A stretch of DNA of 64,000 bases from Paenibacillus gyeongsangnamensis (GCF_027533625.1 NZ_JAQAGZ010000001.1:186001-250000); one strand, 5' to 3'; numbered from the stretch's first letter, positions 7,265 through 16,887 are shown. A program made the numbers and translations. Notes: generated by a model not told the origin, from the sequence alone.

Positions 7265-8722
7265 TTAGCTGCAGGAGCAGTTCAGCACCGGCTTGCGGGC
7301 CGCCTGCGTTTCGTCGAGACGGCGGACGACGGTGTTGTGCGGGGCGCTGAGGAGCAGCTCGGGCTGCTGCTTCGCTTCCTCCGAGATCCGAATCATGACG
7401 TCGATGAAGGCGTCGAGCGTTTCCTTGCTTTCCGTTTCGGTCGGCTCGACCATCATGCATTCTTCCACATTGAGCGGGAAATAGATGGTCGGAGGGTGGT
7501 AGCCAAAGTCCAGCAGCCGCTTGGCGACGTCTAGAGTCCGCACGCCGTATGCCTTTAAGCTGCGGCCGGACATGACGAACTCGTGCTTGCAGACACCCGG
7601 ATACGGAATCTCAAAGTGTGGTGCGAGCCGGTGCATCATGTAATTGGCGTTCAGAACGGCGCATTCCGATACGTAACGCAGCCCTTCCGGACCGTAGGAA
7701 CGGATGTAGGTGTAGGCCCGGACGAGGATGCCGAAGTTGCCGTAGTACGCTTTTACCCGGCCGATGGACGCTGCTCCTTCATGATCGAGAAAGAACGTGC
7801 CGTCTTCGCGCCTCGCCACAACCGGTTTAGGCAAAAAGGGAACGAGCTTATGCTTCACCCCGACCGGACCGGCGCCCGGTCCGCCGCCTCCGTGAGGTGT
7901 GCTCATCGTTTTGTGAAGATTCAAGTGCACGACGTCAAAGCCCATGTCGCCGGGGCGGGTGATGCCCATGATGGCGTTGGAATTCGCGCCGTCGTAATAA
8001 AGCAATCCCCCGGCCTCGTGCACGATGTCTGCAATCTCCCCAATGTGTTCCTCAAACAAGCCGAGCGTGCTGGGGTTGGTCAGCATCAGCGCGGCCGTAT
8101 CCGGACCGACGGCTCTGCGCAGCGCGTCCAAATCGACGAGGCCCCGTTCGTTCGAGGCGATCGTGATGGTGTCAAATCCGGCTGCCGCGGCGCTGGCGGG
8201 GTTGGTGCCGTGCGAGGAGTCGGGCACAATGACCTTCGTCCGTTTCTCGCCCCGGCTCTCATGGTAGGCCCGGATCATCATTAGCCCGGTCCATTCGCCG
8301 TGGGCACCGGCGGCCGGCTGCAGCGTCACCTGATCCATTCCGGTGAGTGCGGCCAAATCGTTCTGCAGCGTGTACAGGAGCTGGAGCGCCCCTTGGATGC
8401 TTTCCTCCGGCTGGTATGGGTGGATTTTGGCGAAGCCGGCAAACCGGGCCGTATCCTCGTTTATTTTCGGATTGTACTTCATCGTGCACGAGCCGAGCGG
8501 ATAAAAGCCGTTGTCGACGCCGAAATTGCGGCGGGACAGCTCGGTGTAATGCCGAATGACGTCGACCTCGTATACCTCGGGCAGCTCCGCGGGCTTGCTG
8601 CGCAGCATCGATGCAGGAATAACGTCGGCAGGGTCCGATTCCGGCACATCGCAAGGAGGCAGCGAATAGGCGACCCGTCCGGGCCTGCTCATTTCGAATA
8701 TTAACGCTTTATCCGGTCTCAT
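7265..8722 (-). CDS. gcvPB: Glycine dehydrogenase (decarboxylating) subunit 2
   Basis: 485 residues, the usual length for the beta subunit of the two-subunit P-protein. It decarboxylates glycine with pyridoxal phosphate and passes the aminomethyl group to lipoyl GcvH. The cofactor lysine is in H-L-N-L-H-K-T, followed by [20 protein letters not shown] and the head motif [12 protein letters not shown] are intact. The ATG at 8722 overlaps the stop of gcvPA (ATGA), indicating translational coupling, with GGGGGAGCTC upstream. Cytoplasmic. The operon is controlled by the glycine riboswitch at 11317-11550. Confidence 0.97.
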   Translation of the reverse strand: MRPDKALIFEMSRPGRVAYSLPPCDVPESDPADVIPASMLRSKPAELPEVYEVDVIRHYTELSRRNFGVDNGFYPLGSCTMKYNPKINEDTARFAGFAKIHPYQPEESIQGALQLLYTLQNDLAALTGMDQVTLQPAAGAHGEWTGLMMIRAYHESRGEKRTKVIVPDSSHGTNPASAAAAGFDTITIASNERGLVDLDALRRAVGPDTAALMLTNPSTLGLFEEHIGEIADIVHEAGGLLYYDGANSNAIMGITRPGDMGFDVVHLNLHKTMSTPHGGGGPGAGPVGVKHKLVPFLPKPVVARREDGTFFLDHEGAASIGRVKAYYGNFGILVRAYTYIRSYGPEGLRYVSECAVLNANYMMHRLAPHFEIPYPGVCKHEFVMSGRSLKAYGVRTLDVAKRLLDFGYHPPTIYFPLNVEECMMVEPTETESKETLDAFIDVMIRISEEAKQQPELLLSAPHNTVVRRLDETQAARKPVLNCSCS

Positions 8723-10077
8723 GCGAGCTCCCCCAATCGTTCGACGAATCGGTCGATTTCTTGTTTCGTCCGTTTTTCGGTGACGGCGACAAGCATATGC
8801 CCCTGAAGCCCCGGATAAGCGGATCCCAGGTCGTACCCGCCGATAAAGCCGGCTTCCAACAGCTTCTTGTTCCATTCGCTTACGGCCGTGCCTTCCGGCA
8901 GAGCAAGAACGAATTCGTTGAAGAACGGCGCCCCGAACGGAAGCTTGAAGCCGGATAGCGCGGACAAGATACGCGAAGTATAGCGGGCCTTTTGCCAATT
9001 CAGAAGGGCGGCCTCGGGGAGCCCCGCTTTGCCCATAACGGACAAATAAACCGATGCGCATAAGGCCAAGAGCGCCTGATTCGAGCAAATGTTCGACGTT
9101 GCTTTCTCGCGCCGGATATGCTGCTCTCTCGCCTGGAGCGTCAGCACGAAGCCGCGTTTCCCGTCGCGGTCGACCGTTTGGCCGACGATCCTGCCCGGCA
9201 TCCGCCGCATCAGCGGCTCGGCGACGGCGAAGAAGCCGCAGGTCGGGCCGCCGAAGGAGGACGATATGCCGAGCGGCTGCGCATCGCCTACGACGATGTC
9301 GGCGCCGATATGCCCCGGGGCCTCCAGCAGTCCGAGCGACAACGGATTCGTGCTGACGACGAGCAGGCCTTTGTGTGCGTGAATGAGCGGTTCGATGGCG
9401 GTCAAGTCCTCCAGGCAGCCGAAAAAGTTCGGGGATTGCACGATGACGGCGGCCGTTTGCTCGCCCACGCAAGCTTCCAGCTTGCCCAGGTCGGTTACGC
9501 CGTCGGCATAGTCGATTTCAATGATGTCCAGGCCCAAGCCGCGCGCCGTCGTACGCAAGATGTCGCGCGCTTCCGGATGGACGGTGCGGGAGACGGCGAT
9601 CTGCTTCCGCTTCGTGGCTCCGCTGGAGAGTACAGCCGCCTCCGCCAGCGCCGTAGCGCCATCATACATGCTCGCGTTGGCCACCGCCATGCCGGTCAAT
9701 TCGCAAATATACGATTGAAACTCGAAGATGGCTTGAAGCTCGCCTTGGCTTATTTCCGGCTGATACGGAGTATAGGCGGTGTAAAATTCGGACCGCGAAA
9801 GGATATGGTTGATGACGGCCGGCACATGGTGGTCATACAAGCCGGCGCCGAGAAAGCTCGGATAACGTTCGCTGTCGGCGTTGCGGCCTGCAAGCTCCTT
9901 CATATGGGCAAGCAGCGTCGGTTCGTCCATGGCGGACGACATCGGCAGCGTTCCGCGGTAGCGGACGGATTCGGGAATGTCCCGGAACAGCTCTTCTATA
10001 GACGTGATGCCGATCGTCTTCATCATCACGGCCCGGTCTTGTTCGGTCATCGGAATATAACGATGCTTGAAGCTCAT
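8719..10077 (-). CDS. gcvPA: Glycine dehydrogenase (decarboxylating) subunit 1
   Basis: 452 residues, typical for the alpha subunit. Family motifs include R-Y-I-P-M-T-E near the N-terminus, S-F-L-G-A-G-x-[20 protein letters not shown] and [31 protein letters not shown] segments; the enzyme forms the P-protein with GcvPB. The ATG at 10077 follows AGAAGGAGGATC. It lies 33 bp downstream of gcvT. The order T-PA-PB is that of Bacillus subtilis. Confidence 0.97.
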   Translation of the reverse strand: MSFKHRYIPMTEQDRAVMMKTIGITSIEELFRDIPESVRYRGTLPMSSAMDEPTLLAHMKELAGRNADSERYPSFLGAGLYDHHVPAVINHILSRSEFYTAYTPYQPEISQGELQAIFEFQSYICELTGMAVANASMYDGATALAEAAVLSSGATKRKQIAVSRTVHPEARDILRTTARGLGLDIIEIDYADGVTDLGKLEACVGEQTAAVIVQSPNFFGCLEDLTAIEPLIHAHKGLLVVSTNPLSLGLLEAPGHIGADIVVGDAQPLGISSSFGGPTCGFFAVAEPLMRRMPGRIVGQTVDRDGKRGFVLTLQAREQHIRREKATSNICSNQALLALCASVYLSVMGKAGLPEAALLNWQKARYTSRILSALSGFKLPFGAPFFNEFVLALPEGTAVSEWNKKLLEAGFIGGYDLGSAYPGLQGHMLVAVTEKRTKQEIDRFVERLGELA

Positions 10078-10110
10078 AGGGGATCCTCCTTCTAGGCTTC
10101 TGCGGTCTGG

Positions 10111-11211
10111 TCAGCTGCTTCGTCGGTAGAACGGCGTTTTGACGACTTCCGCTTGCAAACGTTTGCCGCGGATTTCAACCCAAACGGCGGTTCCCGGCTC
10201 TGTAAAAGCGGCGTCGATCAACGCCAGCCCGAGATTGCGTTTCAGCGTCGGGGACTGCGTTCCGGATGTGACTTCGCCGATCGCCAGGCCGTCCGCAAAG
10301 ACCGGATATCCGGTGCGCGGAATGCCGCGGTCGATCATTTCGATGCCGACAAGCTTGCGCGCCAATCCGTATTCTTGCTGCCGAATCAAGGCATCGCGCC
10401 CGATAAAGGAGTCCTTCCCCAGCTTGACGAACGAGCCGAGTCCGGCCTCCAGCGGAGAAACGTCCTTCGACAATTCCTGGCCGTAGAGCGGCAGCTTCGC
10501 TTCGAACCGCAAGGTATCGCGCGCGCCGAGGCCTGCGGGGACGAGCCCGAAGGGCTCTCCGGCTTCCATCAGTCCCTTCCAAAGGGTCTGTGCTTGATCC
10601 GCCGCTGCATAGAGTTCAAATCCGTCCTCTCCGGTATAGCCTGTACGGGAGACGAGGGCCGGTACGCCGCACACGGCGGCTTGAGTCAAGAAACGGAAGG
10701 GCGCCAGTCTGTCGGCAGCCGCAGTCGTCACGCGGGCGAGGATGGCGGCGGCATTCGGACCCTGCAGGGCAAGCAGCGCCGTTTCGTCGGAGACGTCCTT
10801 CAAGGTTACGTCCCCGATGAGATGCTCCTGCAGCCAATCAAAATCTTTGGCGGTGTTGGATGCGTTCACGACAAGCATATAATGATCGGCCGACAACCGG
10901 TAGACAAGCAAATCGTCGACGACCCCTCCTTCCGGGAAGCACATGAGCGAATACTGCGCCTGACCGTCGGCCAGCCGCGATACGTCGTTCGTCGTCATCC
11001 GCTGCAGAAACGCCTCGGCAAACTGCCCTGTTGCCAGAAACTCCCCCATATGGGACACATCGAATAAACCGGCTTGCTTGCGTACCGCGTCGTGCTCCTT
11101 TTGTATCCCGGTAAACTGCACCGGGAGCTCCCAGCCGCCGAAGTCGATGCAGCGGGCGCCTTCATACCCGGCATAGAGCGGATACAGCGGAGTTCTTCTC
11201 CATGTGGCCAT
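10111..11211 (-). CDS. gcvT: Aminomethyltransferase (glycine cleavage T-protein)
   Basis: 366 residues from the ATG at 11211, set by GAGGTGAGGATGAG; the open frame continues upstream without a site. GcvT moves the methylene group from lipoyl-bound aminomethyl to tetrahydrofolate, releasing ammonia. Seen motifs: [42 protein letters not shown] and a C-terminal barrel with [11 protein letters not shown]. First gene of the riboswitch-controlled operon. Complete. Confidence 0.97.
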   Translation of the reverse strand: MATWRRTPLYPLYAGYEGARCIDFGGWELPVQFTGIQKEHDAVRKQAGLFDVSHMGEFLATGQFAEAFLQRMTTNDVSRLADGQAQYSLMCFPEGGVVDDLLVYRLSADHYMLVVNASNTAKDFDWLQEHLIGDVTLKDVSDETALLALQGPNAAAILARVTTAAADRLAPFRFLTQAAVCGVPALVSRTGYTGEDGFELYAAADQAQTLWKGLMEAGEPFGLVPAGLGARDTLRFEAKLPLYGQELSKDVSPLEAGLGSFVKLGKDSFIGRDALIRQQEYGLARKLVGIEMIDRGIPRTGYPVFADGLAIGEVTSGTQSPTLKRNLGLALIDAAFTEPGTAVWVEIRGKRLQAEVVKTPFYRRSS

Positions 11212-11265
11212 CTCATCCTCACCTCGTCGATAGTTTAATCTGCGAAAATGCGAAAAAGACAGGGC

Positions 11266-11300
11266 AAAAAAGGCCGTGCGGCTGCAGCGTCCCGCGCTGC
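11266..11300 (-). terminator. Riboswitch expression-platform terminator before gcvT
   Basis: On the minus strand GCAGCG and CGCTGC pair, then GCCG-CA-CGGC is followed by CTTTTTT. It sits between the second glycine aptamer and gcvT, so glycine binding probably prevents its formation (an ON switch). Confidence 0.65.
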
Positions 11301-11316
11301 TTGCGTCTCCTTTTTC

Positions 11317-11550
11317 GCTCTGTCCTTTGTACCTGAGAGTTACCCCGGCCCTTCGTACGGCGCCTGCGCATGAAACGAAGGCGGGTCGAAAGCGAGTTTC
11401 CCCTTGGGTGACTTCCGGTCCGCCGATGCGTCCCGTCCGTGCTCTCCAGAGGTGCGTCCGGTAAAGGTCCTTTTGCCTGAGAGATTCACCCCGGATCGGG
11501 CTTACTCCTTCGGCGTTACCGGGCACGCTGCGTGCCGGCAATCTCTCCCT
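11317..11550 (-). ncRNA. Tandem glycine riboswitch
   Basis: Minus-strand RNA shows two aptamers in series. The first (about 11550-11462) has GGGAGAGA, GCCGAAGGAG and then the conserved AATCTCTCAGGCAAAAGGAC. The second (about 11455-11317) has CTGGAGAG, a long P3 arm, and AACTCTCAGGTACAAAGGAC. These are the hallmark sequences of the two-domain glycine riboswitch known to control gcv operons in Bacillota. It sits in the gcvT leader, about 100 bases before the start codon. Confidence 0.93.
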
Positions 11551-11652
11551 GCTACCTTCATTCGCATATTCGGTTTGCTTTTATTGTGCATGAGCGGACA
11601 ATCCGGTGTCAACCTTAATTTCTGAATATTGAAAATTTTATTGCAAGGCATA

Positions 11653-11682
11653 TTGACGCCCAATCGGACACTGCTTTATGCT
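11653..11682 (+). promoter_or_regulatory. Predicted sigma A promoter of gcvH
   Basis: TTGACG and TATGCT are separated by 18 bp, 88 bp upstream of the gcvH start. The site is divergent from the riboswitch-controlled operon. Confidence 0.55.
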
Positions 11683-11769
11683 AGTGGTGTCTAAGCGAAT
11701 ACAACGGATACACGCCTCCGAGACAGAACATGGACGCCGAAACGGACGAAAAGGAAAGGGTGTTGATCG

Positions 11770-12168
11770 ATGAGCGTAATCAAACCGGGCTTGAGGTATA
11801 CGGAGGAGCACGAATGGGCTGAGCCGGCGGACAGTCGTATCGTGCGGATCGGCATTACCGATTTTGCGCAGAGCCAGCTGGGCGACATCGTCTTCGTGGA
11901 ATTTCCGGAAGTCGGCGACGCCGTGCAAACGGATCAGCCGATGGGAACGATTGAATCGGTCAAAACCGTCTCCGATTTGTTCAGTCCTGTTAACGGCACC
12001 GTCATCAAAGTCAATGAAGCGCTGCTGAACTCGCCGGAAGCGGTTAACGAGGATCCGTATGGGGCGGGCTGGATGATCGAGGTGGAATTGGAAGGCGATG
12101 CGGCCGAGGCGCTTACAAGACTCTTGACCGCGGAACAGTACGAGTCGTTCACCGCGTCGGAAGGATAG
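11770..12168 (+). CDS. gcvH: Glycine cleavage system H protein
   Basis: 132 residues, slightly longer than the usual 125-130. The lipoyl carrier motif G-T-I-E-S-V-K-T-V-S-D contains the lysine (residue about 65) that takes lipoate. H-E-W near the N-terminus and the final Y-E-S-F are also family traits. GcvH shuttles the aminomethyl group between GcvPAB and GcvT and in Bacillus also relays lipoate to other enzymes, which may explain its own promoter apart from the gcvT-PA-PB operon. GGAAAGGG precedes the ATG. Confidence 0.97.
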   Translation: MSVIKPGLRYTEEHEWAEPADSRIVRIGITDFAQSQLGDIVFVEFPEVGDAVQTDQPMGTIESVKTVSDLFSPVNGTVIKVNEALLNSPEAVNEDPYGAGWMIEVELEGDAAEALTRLLTAEQYESFTASEG

Positions 12169-12169
12169 G

Positions 12170-12196
12170 GAGAAAGGGGCCCTTGTCCCCTTTTGA
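12170..12196 (+). terminator. Weak terminator after gcvH
   Basis: AAAGGGG and CCCCTTTT pair across a seven-base loop directly after the stop. Confidence 0.55.
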
Positions 12197-12237
12197 GCTT
12201 GGCCAGAAAGTGGTGAATTGAGGTAATAGATGTTACG

Positions 12238-12366
12238 AAGGGGTGGAGTATCTACTTCCGGTCGCTGTTGTCTGCAGGAAATTTTTATTCGAAGCCCTTA
12301 GCAGCGGGGATTTCCCGCAGACAAAGGCAGACGCTATCGCTCCTACAGTAGATACCCCACCTCCGT
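12238..12366. repeat. Long imperfect palindrome of about 130 bp
   Basis: The outer arms GGGGTGGAGTATCTAC and GTAGATACCCCACC pair. Inner arms TTGTCTGCAGGAAAT and ATTTCCCGCAGACAA pair again around a loop with no coding potential. The whole gap between gcvH and the DUF2238 gene is occupied by this fold. No second copy was seen in the window. It resembles a MITE-like or REP-like element, but terminal duplications are not evident. Confidence 0.6.
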
Positions 12367-12449
12367 ATGTATCTCTATTCTTGTCAAAAAACACCTTTCT
12401 TTACAGCCTGAGGAGCCCATGGCCCCTTGTATTGTTTTTAAATATTAAT

Positions 12450-13133
12450 TTATTGACCCGAAGCCAATTCAAGCTTTTTCTCCTTGCTCCATTCGGCCCA
12501 CGCAGTGATCCCCGTCGCAACGAGTCCTCCAAGGAAGCCGAGCATCATGTCTTTTTGCGTATCGTAGACATCTCCCTGCATCCCGACAAATTTCTCTTCG
12601 CCACCCGGTCCATACACCAGGGCCCCAAGCATTTCAATGATTTCGAAGCCGGCGCTGAGGCTAAGAACGATAGCGACGGGAATGGCGTAAGGCCAAAACC
12701 CGTGTTGATTCGCAATCCGGGTGAGCAGCTCGCGGAACGGATAAACCAATAATAACCCGAATGCAAAATGAACGACCCGGTCGTAGTAGCTTCGGGTTGT
12801 ATGAAAGGACGATTTTAACCAAAGGTCAAAGGGAGTTCCTTCATACGTATAATGTGAGGCATATGTATGAAGACAAAAAAATAGGAACATCAGCAAATAG
12901 GACAAGTTGCTGAAGCGAAACCAACGGTAAGTGAAACCAAGGGCAAGGATCACTGCGATCAGTATCGATTGACTCACGAGCCATTGCATTCGGCTGGTCG
13001 GCGATATGGCCATATATACCCAAAAAAGGATAAATAGACCTATAATCGTATGCAACGGTACATTACGGGAAAAAGGAATGCCGGGATCCGTTAACCAAGT
13101 TGTTCGCCCGGGACGAATGGCTTCATGGGTCAT
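12450..13133 (-). CDS. DUF2238 (YjdF-type) membrane protein
   Basis: 227 residues with about six hydrophobic segments. Family features include the H-T-Y-A-S-H-Y-T-Y region, S-Y-Y-D-R-V-V-H-F, G-F-E-I-I-E and the terminal M-Q-G-D-V-Y-D-T-Q-K-D-M segment before the last helix. Conserved His, Asp and Glu lie near membrane ends, but no biochemical role is established for the family. The ATG at 13133 follows a CAGGGAG. It stands alone between the palindrome and a divergent CBO0543-like gene. Confidence 0.85.
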   Translation of the reverse strand: MTHEAIRPGRTTWLTDPGIPFSRNVPLHTIIGLFILFWVYMAISPTSRMQWLVSQSILIAVILALGFTYRWFRFSNLSYLLMFLFFCLHTYASHYTYEGTPFDLWLKSSFHTTRSYYDRVVHFAFGLLLVYPFRELLTRIANQHGFWPYAIPVAIVLSLSAGFEIIEMLGALVYGPGGEEKFVGMQGDVYDTQKDMMLGFLGGLVATGITAWAEWSKEKKLELASGQ

Positions 13134-13295
13134 TTTGAATGTATGCTCCCTGCTGTAAAGAGTTCGTATTGAAGCGTTAGACGCTGATTTTCATAGTATG
13201 GATCAAATATCCCTTTTCATTCGCCGGGCGGTATAATAATCGGGTACCTTTGGATGCATAATAAACTATCTTTACTAATTCCGGGAGTGTTGAGG

Positions 13296-13781
13296 ATGGT
13301 TCTGTTTTGGACAACCATTGTGTTGCTGAATTTTTTTGCCTATATCATTCCCAAGCATTTGCCCCGTTGGCAGCTGTATTCGACATCCATCTTCGCCGTC
13401 ATGCTACAACAAAGCATCGATGTCTATTTTGACTTAAAATGGGACTTATACGGTTATTTTAATAAAGGGGTAGACACCTTAGGGTTTGTCGTTGAATATG
13501 GGATTTTTCCGGCGGTCAATATGATTTTTTTAAATTTTTGGGTCATTCGCAAAGGCTTTCAATCTAAATTGGGTTACTTGTTGGCTTGTTGCTGCATAGC
13601 GATCGTTTACGAGTTCATGGCTTTAAAGAGCGGATATTTTTATTATAACGGCTGGAAGCTCATTTACTCGATGATGCAATACCCTATCTTATTTTTAATT
13701 CTTGTAGGGAACCTGCGGCTGATCCAGCATTTTTACAACAAGCAAAGGGAAGAGAGGATCTCCTTCCGTCACCCGGATTGA
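13296..13781 (+). CDS. CBO0543-like membrane protein
   Basis: 161 residues from the ATG at 13296, chosen because GGGAG lies eight bases upstream; an earlier ATG at 13254 has no site. Four to five hydrophobic helices, with Y-F-D-L-K-W-D-L-Y-G-Y-F after the second and I-F-P-A-V-N-M-I-F-L-N-F-W in the middle. The pattern resembles the CBO0543 family seen in spore-formers. Function unknown. A second, more distant member is at 16243-16887. Confidence 0.65.
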   Translation: MVLFWTTIVLLNFFAYIIPKHLPRWQLYSTSIFAVMLQQSIDVYFDLKWDLYGYFNKGVDTLGFVVEYGIFPAVNMIFLNFWVIRKGFQSKLGYLLACCCIAIVYEFMALKSGYFYYNGWKLIYSMMQYPILFLILVGNLRLIQHFYNKQREERISFRHPD

Positions 13782-14005
13782 TAAAGGCTTTCCCCCATAA
13801 CCCGCTACAATTGATGCAGCTTCCTGAACTCCTTCGGTTCGGACTATGGATTTTATCTCCAAGGAGCACAGTATTTGCAAGCGGTTGCATTACGGTTTCA
13901 AAGTTTCTTAAATTTACCGAGGGGTGATTTTATCAAGGAGCTTCTAGTATCGGCCACAGCTTTGCTGGACCGGAGGTAGAGCCCCGGAATATCGCAAGGA
14001 TAATA

Positions 14006-14034
14006 TTGACAATAACTCACAGAAGTCGTATATT
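14006..14034 (+). promoter_or_regulatory. Predicted sigma A promoter of the marR-type gene
   Basis: TTGACA and TATATT at 17-bp spacing, 39 bp before the start codon. The -10 box abuts the operator at 14034-14048. Confidence 0.75.
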
Positions 14035-14048
14035 TGTTGTACATACAA
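14034..14048. promoter_or_regulatory. Probable MarR operator, autoregulatory
   Basis: TTGTTGTACATACAA is a near-palindrome centred on TGTACA. It matches the operator before the MFS gene (14518-14533) apart from one missing spacer base. It lies just after the -10 box, a position that would block transcription. Confidence 0.65.
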
Positions 14049-14072
14049 AATAAGAAGAAAGGGGAGAGTAAC

Positions 14073-14501
14073 GTGGCTGATGAAGGCTTTCTTCAAAACT
14101 GTCTGTTTTTTACCGCCAACCGGCTAAGCCGTGCCATTACGAAAATAGCGGAAGAAGAATTTGCCGTTACAGGATTAACGCCCATGTACGGGTACTTGAT
14201 TCGTCTCGTGATTGGAAATCCCGGCATTTCACAGAAGGAGCTGTCGGAGAAGCTCTCCGTGACCGCCTCGACGCTTACCCGGTTCGTCGATAAGCTGGAG
14301 AGCAAGCAGCTGGTGGAACGCAAGGTCCAAGGCAAAACCGTGCTTGTATATCCGACTTCCAAAGGCAAGGAGTTGGAGGAATCAATCGTTCAAGCGTCCA
14401 AGAGCCTGCATCGCCGTTATGAGGCCATTCTGGGGAAAGCGGCTGCAGATCAGTTGTCAAGCGATATCGTGATGACGAGCGGAAAATTAGGGCATCATTA
14501 A
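14073..14501 (+). CDS. MarR-family transcriptional regulator
   Basis: 142 residues from the GTG at 14073 (GGGGAGAG upstream). The winged helix-turn-helix is clear: P-G-I-S-Q-K-E-L-S-E-K-L-S-V-T-A-S-T-L-T-R-F-V-D-K-L-E is the recognition region, then the wing around V-E-R-K-V-Q-G-K-T-V-L-V-Y-P-T-S-K-G. MarR proteins act as dimers that repress until a small ligand binds. The twin TGTACA-centred sites flanking this gene indicate that it controls itself and the MFS transporter that follows (55-bp gap). Confidence 0.92.
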   Translation: MADEGFLQNCLFFTANRLSRAITKIAEEEFAVTGLTPMYGYLIRLVIGNPGISQKELSEKLSVTASTLTRFVDKLESKQLVERKVQGKTVLVYPTSKGKELEESIVQASKSLHRRYEAILGKAAADQLSSDIVMTSGKLGHH

Positions 14502-14517
14502 TTTTGTTCTAAATATA

Positions 14518-14533
14518 TTGTATGTACAAACAA
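14518..14533. promoter_or_regulatory. Probable MarR operator before MFS gene
   Basis: TTGTATGTACAAACAA is a palindrome (TTGT-N-TGTACA-N-ACAA) 24 bp before the MFS start. It repeats the site over the marR-type promoter. Confidence 0.65.
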
Positions 14534-14556
14534 ATATAATATGGAGTGATCAGCCT

Positions 14557-15831
14557 ATGAATACGAATGCAGCCAAATCGTCCGGTGTACATTACGGGTG
14601 GATCGTTGTGCTTCTCACATTCGTCACTCTGCTCGTATCGGCGGGAATTCGATCGATGCCGAGCATTCTCCTGCTCCCCTTTGAAAAAGAGTTCGGTTGG
14701 AGCCGTGGAGGCATTTCCAGCGTTATTTCGATCGGGATTTTCCTGTACGGCTTGGTCGGACCGTTCTCCGCCGCCCTGCTGCAAAGATTCGGAATCCGGA
14801 GAATGGTCGTCCTCTCTTTGATTTTATTGGCTGTCAGCCTATCGCTCACGCCGCTCATGACGGCCCTATGGCAGTATGAAATCTTATGGGGTCTTGTCTC
14901 CGGGCTTGCCACAGGAATGATGGCTAACGTCCTGGGCGTAACGGTCAGCAATCAATGGTTCGTCAAACGGAAAGGGCTGGTTGTCGGTATGCTTACGGCA
15001 AGCGCGGCTACCGGTCAGCTGCTGTTCCTGCCCCTCCTGGCCAAAATCACGGTCGAATTCGGCTGGAGGAATGCCGTTCACGCGGCTGTCGCAGCCATCG
15101 CCGTCGTCTTGGTTGCCGTTGCAATATGGATGAGGAACCATCCTTACGATGTCGGGGCAGCGCCTTACGGGACGGATGAGATCGTCAAGCCGGCTGCTTT
15201 TACAGGAAATCTGCTGCTAAGCCCGCTTCTTGCTCTTCGTTCCGCGCTGAGGAGTCCAACCTTCTGGATGCTGGCCGGCACGTTCTTCTTCTGCGGATTT
15301 TCCACCAACGGTTTAATCGGCACCCACCTCATTTCGGCTTGCGGGGATCATGGGATACCCGAGGTGATGGCGGCCGGTTTGCTCGCCTTGATGGGATTGT
15401 TCGATCTTGTAGGCACGACGCTGTCCGGCTGGCTGTCGGACCGGCTGGACAGCCGCAAGCTGCTGTTCTGGTATTATGGATTGCGCGGTCTTTCATTGTT
15501 GTTCTTGCCGTATGCGCTCGATATGAATCCTTTGATGCTCTTCATTTTTTCCATATTTTACGGTTTGGATTGGATTGCGACCGTGCCGCCTACCGTCAAG
15601 CTGACCACGCAAGAGTTCGGCAAGGAAAAAGCCGGCATGATGTTCGGCTGGATCGTCGTAGCCCATCAATTGGGCGCCTCGACCGCGGCCTACAGCGCTG
15701 GAGTGATGAGAGACCTGCTGGGAAGCTATACTGCTGCTTTCATCGCGGCCGGATTCGTCTGCTTGTTCGCGGCGCTTATGGCCATCCGGATTTCCAAAGT
15801 CAGCGCAGCGGCCAGGCAAGCCGTCTCCTGA
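14557..15831 (+). CDS. MFS transporter (monocarboxylate/oxalate-type), MarR-controlled
   Basis: 424 residues from the ATG at 14557 (GGAGTGAT upstream). Twelve hydrophobic helices in two halves with a central loop around residue 205. The head H-Y-G-W-I-V-V-L-L-T-F, E-F-G-W-S-R-G-G-I-S and the N-Q-W-F-V-K-R-K-G-L-V-V-G segment resemble the OxlT/monocarboxylate-like MFS branch. Such proteins export or import small acids or drugs; substrate unknown. MarR control suggests a role in response to a toxic or phenolic compound. Confidence 0.85.
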   Translation: MNTNAAKSSGVHYGWIVVLLTFVTLLVSAGIRSMPSILLLPFEKEFGWSRGGISSVISIGIFLYGLVGPFSAALLQRFGIRRMVVLSLILLAVSLSLTPLMTALWQYEILWGLVSGLATGMMANVLGVTVSNQWFVKRKGLVVGMLTASAATGQLLFLPLLAKITVEFGWRNAVHAAVAAIAVVLVAVAIWMRNHPYDVGAAPYGTDEIVKPAAFTGNLLLSPLLALRSALRSPTFWMLAGTFFFCGFSTNGLIGTHLISACGDHGIPEVMAAGLLALMGLFDLVGTTLSGWLSDRLDSRKLLFWYYGLRGLSLLFLPYALDMNPLMLFIFSIFYGLDWIATVPPTVKLTTQEFGKEKAGMMFGWIVVAHQLGASTAAYSAGVMRDLLGSYTAAFIAAGFVCLFAALMAIRISKVSAAARQAVS

Positions 15832-15901
15832 AGAAGGCTGCGGGGCTTGTCTGTCCGAAATAGGGAGCAAGTCCGGATACACCGGACCGCTCCCTGCCGG
15901 T

Positions 15902-16030
15902 TTACAACGGATGGGATTCGATCGACCTCGGCAACCTGCGAAGGGGAAGCAGCTCATGGCCTAGAATGCAAAGTACGATAACAAGCAAAATAAATAATAC
16001 GAGGATGAGCAAGAGCATTTCGAAGGTCAT
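15902..16030 (-). CDS. Possible single-helix miniprotein, YjcZ-like helix
   Basis: 42 residues from the ATG at 16030. The hydrophobic stretch L-L-L-I-L-V-L-F-I-L-L-V-I-V-L closely resembles the YjcZ-type helices at 3449 and 3829, followed by a short basic tail. AAGGA lies a few bases upstream. The open frame extends further upstream to a TTG at 16177 with polar sequence, so the true N-terminus is uncertain. Could be a spore membrane peptide; could be chance. Confidence 0.4.
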   Translation of the reverse strand: MTFEMLLLILVLFILLVIVLCILGHELLPLRRLPRSIESHPL

Positions 16031-16242
16031 CCGTTCCTTCAGCACATGTCGGGCGCCCGTTCTCCGCGCTAGCCTGCGCATACTGCCGTCACCGGAAGAA
16101 TCCTCCGCATGTCCTGTTTGCGGACTGCTTTCTTCATCTTGTATCTGCCTCCCATAAGATGACCTGAATATTTTCAAGAGTTTGACCCTTTATCATACGG
16201 GTGGAAAGCATCGAATGATTGTATGGATGACCTGCCGGGCGG

Positions 16243-16887
16243 CTACCTGGCGCGCGCTCTCCGCGGAAGCATGCGTTGGAGGTTGAATTTTTTCCGGGAA
16301 GCATGCTGACGGTCCGGGTTTTTCCGGTCATTTTGAAAGTGCAGAAACAGGTTTGCTAGCCATTTGGCTATGAAGGCAATGATTACATAGTAAATAAACA
16401 GATGAACATAGGTTGTCCCTTTGTATAAGCGGAATAAACCGAACGTTGTCAAGGCAGGCTTGAACAGAAGGCCTAACATCGCGCTGAGAACGATGGCGTA
16501 ATAATAATAATTTCTGCCGCGGTTCAGGGTCCATTGATACAGCAGAATGAAGCTTACCGGAATAAAGGAGATGTCCAGGGCGAAGCTTCCGACGAGTAAA
16601 GGAATCGCTTGAAAAGGATAACTCCACAAGGCATTTCTCGTTCCGAAAGCATCGATGTATGTGGACAGCATATGCACGCTGTATCCGTAAAACCCGAGCA
16701 GCAGCGCCTTGCTCCGATCCATCCTATAATACAGTACGATCAACGGGACGATCATGAGCAGGGTATACATCCAGAATCCCCATGTATATATATTGGAATA
16801 ACGTTCCCAATAAGAAGTCAAAGCGAGAGTCAGCTGCTCTTGCATTCTGTTCAATTGATCAAACCTCAGATGCTGCTCGGGTGTCAA
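16243..16887 (-). CDS. CBO0543-like membrane protein, larger member
   Basis: 214 residues with about six predicted helices and a basic C-terminus (R-R-A-R-A-R). Aromatic-rich segments Y-S-N-I-Y-T-W-G-F-W, R-N-A-L-W-S-Y-P-F and F-G-L-F-R-L-Y-K recall CBO0543-type proteins of spore-formers. TTG start with GGGGGA upstream. The head (residues 1-25, Q/E-rich) is amphipathic and cytoplasmic. No function known. Alone on its transcript as far as can be seen. Confidence 0.6.
   Translation of the reverse strand: MTPEQHLRFDQLNRMQEQLTLALTSYWERYSNIYTWGFWMYTLLMIVPLIVLYYRMDRSKALLLGFYGYSVHMLSTYIDAFGTRNALWSYPFQAIPLLVGSFALDISFIPVSFILLYQWTLNRGRNYYYYAIVLSAMLGLLFKPALTTFGLFRLYKGTTYVHLFIYYVIIAFIAKWLANLFLHFQNDRKNPDRQHASRKKFNLQRMLPRRARAR

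Noticed and set aside
9118..10095. 325-codon plus-strand frame opposite gcvPA
   Set aside because: Antisense shadow; gcvPA motifs are complete on the other strand.
13695..13880. Minus-strand 61-codon frame beyond the CBO0543-like gene
   Set aside because: Partly antisense and without a start site. Its G-Y-G-G-K-P stretch is not enough to call a remnant.
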